This document shows positions 1-4,760 of a stretch of 6,145 nucleotides of DNA, one piece after another (within the stretch, counting starts at the first letter, position 1; each line of letters starts with the position of its first letter). Origin of the DNA: Thiobacillus sp. UBA2487 (GTDB lineage: Bacteria > Pseudomonadota > Gammaproteobacteria > Burkholderiales > Sulfuriferulaceae). Position numbers and translations under genes: made by a program. The notes beneath the pieces were generated by a model, which saw nothing but the letters and a program-made list of their open reading frames with translations, was not told the origin of the DNA and did not search any database. Where the stretch lies: positions 19,089-25,233 of the forward strand of contig DDOT01000029.1 in assembly GCA_002341815.1 (NCBI GenBank), in the 5' to 3' direction.

Positions 1-320
1 TATATACAACAGCCAGTTACGGGAATCAAAACTATATGAGTGCCATGCCGATGGCGGGCAACGGGGTGGGATTAAGCCAGATCGGCTTGAGTGGCGCTGT
101 GCTGTCTTTGCGGCAAAACTTGTCTGGTACCACACCGAATAATTATGCCATCGAGGTGACAGGACTTGGCGATGTGTTGATCCCCGCATTGTCGGCGTGC
201 AATGGGGTTGATTACAGCCATGTGGCGACTGGCGGGCTTCCGCAAGATTTTACGGGTGGCGCCAATTGTGTGTATGTGGTGGCGGATAACGCCATGGGGT
301 TTTTGATTAATCGATATTGA
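1..320 (+). CDS. Type IV pilin-like protein, C-terminal part (5' end outside window)
   Basis: The frame is already open at the left edge, so the first visible Met (position 36) is probably internal; 105 residues can be read before the TGA at 318-320. No prepilin leader is visible because the N-terminus lies upstream. The assignment rests on clear similarity to the C-terminal part of the next gene's product. Shared elements in the same order are SAMP, a GA(V/Y)L strand, QN..G, a Y-x-(I/L)-E-(V/I)-x-GLG strand and turn (144-170 here), C(N/D)GVDY, a second Cys, and a terminal LIN(R/K)Y. Two Cys are visible (in ACNGVDY and NCVYV), and they align with the last two Cys of the neighbour, so a C-terminal disulfide is likely. 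It would be a filament subunit exported through the inner membrane and cleaved by a prepilin peptidase. I infer that role from the paralogue. It is the first visible member of the operon. Confidence 0.75.
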   Translation, partial: YTTASYGNQNYMSAMPMAGNGVGLSQIGLSGAVLSLRQNLSGTTPNNYAIEVTGLGDVLIPALSACNGVDYSHVATGGLPQDFTGGANCVYVVADNAMGFLINRY

Positions 321-330
321 TTTTTTAATG

Positions 331-336
331 AGAGGT
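331..336 (+). promoter_or_regulatory. Ribosome binding site for the second pilin frame (start ATG 343)
   Basis: AGAGGT lies six bases before the ATG at 343. This is good Shine-Dalgarno spacing, whereas an ATG at 328 in the same frame overlaps the site and has only T-rich sequence before it. The site argues that translation of this frame begins at 343, even though this gives an unusually long prepilin leader. Confidence 0.5.
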
Positions 337-342
337 CGTGTG

Positions 343-1080
343 ATGACGTCAGGGCAGATCCAAAGCAGAGCTAAACCAATCTACATCAAACAATGCCAAA
401 CGATTGAAAGGGGGAGTCGAGCGTGTGGTGTCAGTGCTGGGCATTGCCCGGTTGTCAGGCGGTCTTGCGTGGTTACCGCAACGCATGTGCAGATTTATTT
501 GCCTGATTTAGCAATTGGCTATCAACGTGGTTTCAGTTTGGTTGAAGTGATTATTACGATTGCCATTATCGGGATTCTGACCGCAGGGTTGATGACTGCG
601 CTGTCGGGTGGCAATGATTCAAAAATGACGGCGCTGTTTGCCAAGGCGCAAGATGTTGCTCAGGCGGTGTCCCTGTATCAGGCCAAAACCAATTGCACGC
701 CGAATAACCTGCAAGTGTTGTTCAACAAAGCGTTGGCCACAGCAGCCAATAATTATTGCGGTAATGATACGGCAACTTTGTACGGTGCTGCTGATTATAT
801 TTCAGCCATGCCGGTGGTGGCAGGTACCAATAATCTGGATCTCGCCAAGGTCGGTTTTACAGGCGCCTATCTGTACATTACGCAAAACTTTGGCGGCATC
901 AATGATTATGTTCTTGAAATTGGTGGGCTGGGTGCAACCGACCAGCAAGCATTCGTCAGCAAGTGCGATGGCGTTGACTACACGAATGGCGTGGCCATGC
1001 CGACCAGCGCTGCCATCGTCACTAGTCCTTGTGTTTCGGATGGGGCGGGCAATGTTGCCATGCTCATCAACAAGTATTGA
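343..1080 (+). CDS. Type IV prepilin-like protein with long leader
   Basis: This encodes a pilin or major pseudopilin. QRG|FSLVEV at 523-549 is a textbook prepilin peptidase site: Gly at -1, N-methylated Phe at +1 and Glu at +5. It is followed by a hydrophobic helix (IITIAIIGILTAGLMTAL). The mature part is about 182 residues and has four Cys (in TNCTP, NYCGN, SKCDG and SPCVS), compatible with two disulfides. Its C-terminal half is paralogous to the preceding gene product, including a YVLEIGGLG strand and turn and the terminal LINKY. The start is uncertain. ATG 343 has the best ribosome binding site but yields a 63-residue leader, far longer than usual. That leader uses AGA, AGG, CGA and CGG codons and looks non-coding in style. 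TTG 499 (11-residue leader) or GTG 487 would give a normal prepilin of about 193-197 residues, but neither has a visible Shine-Dalgarno sequence. Prepilin identity is firm; which subunit it is remains unknown. Confidence 0.85.
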   Translation: MTSGQIQSRAKPIYIKQCQTIERGSRACGVSAGHCPVVRRSCVVTATHVQIYLPDLAIGYQRGFSLVEVIITIAIIGILTAGLMTALSGGNDSKMTALFAKAQDVAQAVSLYQAKTNCTPNNLQVLFNKALATAANNYCGNDTATLYGAADYISAMPVVAGTNNLDLAKVGFTGAYLYITQNFGGINDYVLEIGGLGATDQQAFVSKCDGVDYTNGVAMPTSAAIVTSPCVSDGAGNVAMLINKY

Positions 1081-1090
1081 TGGGCTGCTT

Positions 1091-1939
1091 GTGCGATCTC
1101 AGGCCGGATTCATCGCCGTGTTGTATGCCGCTGTTCTGGCATTGGTCATGGCGTTGACGGTGGGGGCGCTGGTGGCGCAATTGGGGCGCAGCGGAGCGTT
1201 GAACAGGGCGACAACCGGTGCTGCATTGAATCAACAAAGTCAGTTGGTCGCGTTTCAGCAACGCCTGTCCGACTGGTATCGCGCTAATGCCTGGCAGATC
1301 GACAGTCAAGCGGGACAGCCCGACCTGGCGCTTGTTTTGGCTCAAGCGGGCATTGTTGCGCCATCCGGCATGATGAGCGACGTGTCAGAGCAGATTGTGC
1401 AAAATGGGGTTGGTTATCATGTGATTGCCTGTTGGTTTCCGTTGCCGGGTGCAAGCGGGGTGGGGCTGGATCATGTGACCGGTCGTTTCAGCCCCGGTAT
1501 TTTGCAAGGTCAGCCAGCCCAAACGCCCTATGTGTTGATATCGGGGCTTGGTCTGGAAACAGCGCTATTGACACAAACGCGTGGCAATTTGAATGCAATT
1601 GCCGACAAACTGGCGCAATACTTTGCTGCACAACAGGTTGCTGATGCCGATATGGCGGCAGATGTGAACTGGTTTTGTGATTCGGCTTGTTCGACAAACG
1701 GGTTGGCCTTGCCTTGTTATGGAAATGCGCCGGGCGTAACGTCCGCCGTGCCGATTCTGCAAACTGATCTGGCTCAGCGTATCGGGTTGTCTCCGGCTGA
1801 ACAATTGTCAGCATGGACACCGAATAGCCGGATTTTAGTCAATAACCATCCGCTTTCAGGGGCTTTGCCGTTTGTGGTCAGTTTATACGCCGCATTGCCA
1901 TGGGGTGGCTATCTTACGGTGCAGGCTGTTTCGGGATAA
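1091..1939 (+). CDS. GspK/PilX-type pilin-like protein lacking Glu5 (putative tip subunit)
   Basis: From the GTG at 1091 the product is 282 residues and begins MRSQAG|FIAVLYAAV. This is a short leader ending in Gly, followed by a hydrophobic helix of about 22 residues, so the layout is that of a prepilin. Mature position 5 is Leu instead of Glu, as known for GspK and many PilX-like minor pilins that cap the filament. The soluble part holds two helix-plus-strand units. One begins near residue 40. The second begins near residue 160 (LTQTRGNLNAIADKLAQYF) and is followed by a Cys cluster (C196, C200, C209). A YVLISGLG strand at residues 147-154 recalls the GLG strand of the two pilins upstream. 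It starts 10 bases after the previous stop, suggesting translational coupling. The start is not secure: no Shine-Dalgarno sequence precedes GTG 1091, and in-frame ATG 1052, overlapping the previous gene, would give a 19-residue leader after the SD-like GGGGCGGG. Family assignment is by layout only. Confidence 0.7.
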   Translation: MRSQAGFIAVLYAAVLALVMALTVGALVAQLGRSGALNRATTGAALNQQSQLVAFQQRLSDWYRANAWQIDSQAGQPDLALVLAQAGIVAPSGMMSDVSEQIVQNGVGYHVIACWFPLPGASGVGLDHVTGRFSPGILQGQPAQTPYVLISGLGLETALLTQTRGNLNAIADKLAQYFAAQQVADADMAADVNWFCDSACSTNGLALPCYGNAPGVTSAVPILQTDLAQRIGLSPAEQLSAWTPNSRILVNNHPLSGALPFVVSLYAALPWGGYLTVQAVSG

Positions 1940-1945
1940 ATACAG

Positions 1946-3028
1946 ATGAACATTAAAAGAAGCCTTGAACATATTCTGCAAATTGCCTTTGTATCCGATG
2001 TGCATCTTACCGTCGGTGAGCCTGTCTGGTTTCGCGCGCTGGGTGTGATGCAGCGAGCCAGTGGTGACCTGTTGTCAGAGCCCGACATTATGGTCATGTT
2101 GCGTGAATTCGGTATTCACAGTGCGCCGGATAAATTAGCGATGCCGCGTGGTTCCGGCAAAGATGGCGATGGTTTTGCAGTGTCGTTCGGCGATTGGCGT
2201 TTGCGGGTGGATGTGGTGTACGCCAACGGCAGACGTTTATCGGTGGTGATGCGGAAGCTTAATCGCTGTCTGCCGGTCGCAGAAGACATTGGTTTGCCGA
2301 AAGCGCTGATTCAGCAGATTGAACGACCGACCGGTCTGGTGTTGATTACCGGTGCAACCGGTTCGGGCAAATCCACGACCTTGGCCGTGTTGCTGGAATG
2401 GCTGAATCAGCGTCGACAAGGACATATCATCACCATTGAAGACCCGGTTGAATACCCGTTGGCATCTGGCGGTTGCAAGGTAACCTCGCGTGAAATCGGC
2501 CTGGAACGTGATGCATCCAGCTTCGATGCTGCGTTGCGCAGTGCCATGCGTGAAGATCCGGATATCATCATGATCGGTGAAATTCGCGATGCCGAAACCA
2601 TGCGCTCGGCATTTTCAGCTGCAGAAACCGGTCACTTGGTGTTGTCCACCCTGCATACCAATTCCGCCATCAAAACCATTGATCGTGTGCTGTCGTTCTT
2701 TTCGGCAGATGAAAAAGATTGGGCGCGCAACATTTTTGCGTCGGTATTGAATTGCGTCATGTCGCAAGTATTGGTGAAACGTGCCGATGGCTTGGGGCGC
2801 GTACTGGCGTACGAATTGATGATCAACAGCAGCGCCATTGCGTCAATTATCCGTGAAAACAAGTTGCAAACCCTGATGAATGCCATTGGTCAGTCCGGTG
2901 ATTCCGGGCAAGTGCTCATGAATGTCCGTTTGGCTGAATGGGTGCGTACCGGACAGGTGCTGGCAGAAGATGCGTTGGCCGTCGCATATGACCCGAACGA
3001 TTTGCGCAGCAAGTTGAATCTGCACTGA
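1946..3028 (+). CDS. pilT: PilT-family type IV pilus retraction ATPase
   Basis: This is a hexameric cytoplasmic secretion-superfamily ATPase that would depolymerise the pilus using ATP. Its 360 residues are close to the usual PilT length of about 345. Visible in order are an N-terminal PAS-like domain with the characteristic SDVHLTVGEP (residues 17-26), Walker A GATGSGKST (136-144), an Asp box IITIEDPVEY (161-170), Walker B with catalytic Glu in DIIMIGE (206-212), a His box with H230 and H237, and AIASIIRE (297-304), which corresponds to the AIRNLIRE element of PilT needed for retraction. The EDPVE Asp box and MRSAFSAAETGH resemble PilT more than DotB/TraJ of conjugation systems or GspE/PilB, and no tetracysteine zinc motif of GspE/PilB type is present. 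The ATG start follows the previous stop by six bases, with only a weak GGGATA upstream. Its place between pilin-like genes implies a motor dedicated to this filament. PilU or a plasmid-pilus ATPase are alternatives for the exact name. Confidence 0.9.
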   Translation: MNIKRSLEHILQIAFVSDVHLTVGEPVWFRALGVMQRASGDLLSEPDIMVMLREFGIHSAPDKLAMPRGSGKDGDGFAVSFGDWRLRVDVVYANGRRLSVVMRKLNRCLPVAEDIGLPKALIQQIERPTGLVLITGATGSGKSTTLAVLLEWLNQRRQGHIITIEDPVEYPLASGGCKVTSREIGLERDASSFDAALRSAMREDPDIIMIGEIRDAETMRSAFSAAETGHLVLSTLHTNSAIKTIDRVLSFFSADEKDWARNIFASVLNCVMSQVLVKRADGLGRVLAYELMINSSAIASIIRENKLQTLMNAIGQSGDSGQVLMNVRLAEWVRTGQVLAEDALAVAYDPNDLRSKLNLH

Positions 3029-3031
3029 GGA
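3027..3031 (+). promoter_or_regulatory. Ribosome binding site favouring GTG 3039 start
   Basis: GAGGA overlaps the stop codon of the ATPase gene. It sits seven bases before GTG 3039 and sixteen before ATG 3048. Spacing favours GTG, giving the leader MLVMKQG instead of MKQG. Both end at the same cleavage site, so the mature protein is unaffected. Confidence 0.5.
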
Positions 3032-3038
3032 CGACACC

Positions 3039-4025
3039 GTGTTAGTAATGAAACAAGGCTTTAGTTTGGTGGAAATGCTGGTAGCAATTGCGTTGATGTC
3101 GATCATGACGGTGGCAGTTGTTCCTCAGCTCAAATATTTACTGAACTTTCAGGCGGCTTCGGATACGCAAAACAAGCTTGGTGAGTTGTTGTCGGGGTTT
3201 ACGGCGGCTTATCAGGCCAATATGTTGATTGTCGAAGCGGACACCAATGCGGATGTCAATTTTGGTGCGGCCGGCATCATGCAGGCGACTAATGTACAGA
3301 CTGGGGCGCGTTGTAATGCGGGCGCCAGTCATTTTACGCCGTGGGCCAGTTATACCGGTCATGCTGCACCGACCTTGGCCATCGATGGTTATGGTGCCCC
3401 GTTGTGTGTATTGATTAACCCGCAAACATCGACCCAGTCAGATGGATTTCCACTTTATTATCATGTTGTTGCATTTGTTTCCACGGGGCCAAATAACGTA
3501 TTGGACAACGGGACGATGCTACAGCCATCCGTCCAATTGACGTTAGGTGGCGATGATACGGGCGTGGTGTTTGATGGTCGGACAGTGGCATTGGCGGCTT
3601 ACACCAGCACGCGCACCAAGATGCAAACCATCGCGCAAGCGTTGCAAGCCTATTATCAGGCGCGTTATCAAGCCGATCCTACCCGTTCGTCTTCTATCGA
3701 TTACTGGTCGAACGGGGTGGGTAGTCCTGATGCGGCAACGCGCTGGGATTCCAGCAATCCTGGCAACCAGTTGCCATGGCTGTCGGCGGCAGGTGCATTG
3801 TACAGCGGCGATAACACCGATATCGCTACCACACTTGCATTATCACGCAATGATGTGACTGATGCGTATGGCAGCATCATGCAATTTGAAAATGCCGGTC
3901 CAAATGTCCGTTCGCCGGATAACAACAATGTCAATCTGGCGGTGCCGCCTTATACGGGGATGGTTTCCACGGTGCTGCCGGGCAATATTGTGCTTTCACA
4001 AGCGGTAGTGGGTGTTAATGACTAA
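3039..4025 (+). CDS. Large type IV prepilin-like protein with two tandem pseudopilin domains
   Basis: The product is 328 residues and starts with the leader MLVMKQG followed by |FSLVEMLVAIALMS. This is a canonical prepilin peptidase site with Glu at mature position 5, then a hydrophobic helix to about residue 35. The rest is about twice the length of a GspG-type globular part and reads as two copies. Copy 1 (residues 41-158) has a helix (TQNKLGELLSGFTAAYQAN), IDGYGAPLCVLIN and a strand and loop VVAFVSTGPNNVLDNG. Copy 2 (residues 189-305) has a helix (TRTKMQTIAQALQAYYQAR), TDAYGSIMQFEN and a loop AGPNVRSPDNNN. D-x-YG-x recalls the DPWGNP segment of GspG, and the Asn/Asp-rich loops recall its calcium loop, but this is family analogy. 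Cys are few (residues 92 and 123, both in copy 1). It lies 10 bases after the ATPase gene and 10 before the PilP-like gene. It is probably a minor or tip subunit, as bulky subunits pack poorly along a filament (inference). Confidence 0.8.
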   Translation: MLVMKQGFSLVEMLVAIALMSIMTVAVVPQLKYLLNFQAASDTQNKLGELLSGFTAAYQANMLIVEADTNADVNFGAAGIMQATNVQTGARCNAGASHFTPWASYTGHAAPTLAIDGYGAPLCVLINPQTSTQSDGFPLYYHVVAFVSTGPNNVLDNGTMLQPSVQLTLGGDDTGVVFDGRTVALAAYTSTRTKMQTIAQALQAYYQARYQADPTRSSSIDYWSNGVGSPDAATRWDSSNPGNQLPWLSAAGALYSGDNTDIATTLALSRNDVTDAYGSIMQFENAGPNVRSPDNNNVNLAVPPYTGMVSTVLPGNIVLSQAVVGVND

Positions 4026-4029
4026 GGAG
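4024..4029 (+). promoter_or_regulatory. Ribosome binding site deciding ATG 4036 start
   Basis: AAGGAG overlaps the TAA stop of the preceding gene. It lies six bases before ATG 4036, the best spacing among three nearby in-frame candidates (ATG 4018, ATG 4030 and ATG 4036). Starting at 4036 places a short basic residue before the hydrophobic signal peptide core, as expected. Confidence 0.65.
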
Positions 4030-4035
4030 ATGTTG

Positions 4036-4752
4036 ATGCATAAGGCTGTGGTTGTGTTGTTGCTTCTGCCGGGCATGGCTGGTGCGGCGGCTGATATTGA
4101 TCCGTTTACCGGTGAAACCTTGGTCATTGAACAGACGCGTGCCAGTGTGGCGTTAACCAAGGCACAGAATGAATTGTTGGATGAACAAACCAAAAAAGCG
4201 CATGCTGAATTCATGTTGAAAAACGCAGATCGGATTTTCGCGGCCGAATTGCACAAGCAACTCAGTCAAACCAATGCGGTATCACCTAATGGGATTGTCA
4301 TGAACTATCCCGATGCGCATTTCCCCGAGCCGGCTCACCAACCGGCGCCACTTCGCAAGGCAAAACAGTGGCCGGATTTATCAGCCGGCGTGCCGGTCGT
4401 TGAACCGGTCGTGCCAACCCGACGCATGGGACTGCAATTGTTGGGCACCCTTGAGCATGGCGGACAGCACGTGGCAATTCTGGATAACAATGGGCAGTCA
4501 TTGCGCGTGCAAGAGGGAGGTATGGTGCTTGGTTATGGCAAGGTCAGCCATATTGGCGATGGCTGCGTCACGATTGGTGATCAGCAATATGAAGCGCAAC
4601 CGGTCACCGTGAGTAATGCGGATCAACAAGACATTAGCACGTTGGCCAAGCGGGCAATGAATCCGATGGGCGCATCAGGAACATTGCCGATCAATGCGTT
4701 ATCGTCAGCCGGGCAAATGACAGGTATGCCGCCGGCCCGGTTTGGGCAATAG
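4036..4752 (+). CDS. Periplasmic PilP-like pilus assembly protein (GspC HR-like domain)
   Basis: The product is 238 residues from ATG 4036. MHKAVVVLLLLPGMAGA is a cleavable-looking signal peptide. A charged helical stretch follows at residues 24-76 (TGETLVIEQTRASVALTKAQ and on), likely a coiled coil, then a Pro-rich linker at 93-127. Residues 131-191 are a small beta domain: GLQLLGTLEHGGQHVAIL, then SLRVQEGGMVLGYGKVSHI, then CVTIGDQQYEA. This order of strand, ligand-like x-V-x-x-G-x-x-(L/V)-xGY and a closing V-x-(I/L)-x-x-x-x-Y strand matches the HR domain of GspC and the PilP protein of R64-type type IVb pili. That family also has a signal peptide and a TxGxLxxLQxExxLLxAQ-like helix. Members connect the inner-membrane assembly platform to the outer-membrane secretin. 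Residues 192-238 are a Gly/Ala/Met/Pro-rich tail with no recognisable fold. The family call is by pattern recall and is moderately sure. Confidence 0.65.
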   Translation: MHKAVVVLLLLPGMAGAAADIDPFTGETLVIEQTRASVALTKAQNELLDEQTKKAHAEFMLKNADRIFAAELHKQLSQTNAVSPNGIVMNYPDAHFPEPAHQPAPLRKAKQWPDLSAGVPVVEPVVPTRRMGLQLLGTLEHGGQHVAILDNNGQSLRVQEGGMVLGYGKVSHIGDGCVTIGDQQYEAQPVTVSNADQQDISTLAKRAMNPMGASGTLPINALSSAGQMTGMPPARFGQ

Positions 4753-4755
4753 GAG
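4751..4755 (+). promoter_or_regulatory. Ribosome binding site for the last gene (ATG 4761)
   Basis: AGGAG overlaps the TAG stop of the PilP-like gene and lies five bases before ATG 4761. This supports the start of the long open frame that runs to the right edge and suggests coupled translation. Confidence 0.65.
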
Positions 4756-4760
4756 CAATT

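Noticed and set aside
437..451. Small hairpin CTGGGC-ATT-GCCCGG considered as a terminator between the two pilin genes
   Set aside because: The stem is only six pairs with one wobble, and no T-run follows.
638..1090. Extension of the 1091-1939 frame upstream to an ATG at 638
   Set aside because: It overlaps the pilin gene by more than 400 bases. The extended translation is Arg/Cys/Pro-rich and looks like an out-of-phase reading of the pilin, and it would bury the prepilin-like leader in mid-protein.
1067..1345. Minus-strand open frame opposite the Glu5-lacking protein
   Set aside because: It is a shadow of a strongly supported + strand gene, with no ribosome binding site or recognisable motif. 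Other minus-strand frames (for example 1488-1820, 2407-2601 and 3138-3425) were rejected for the same reason.
1946..3028. ATPase considered as DotB/TraJ of a conjugation system, or as an assembly ATPase of PilB/GspE type
   Set aside because: The Asp box (EDPVE), the MRSAFSAAETGH segment and the AIASIIRE element fit PilT better. The GspE/PilB tetracysteine motif and N-terminal extension are missing.
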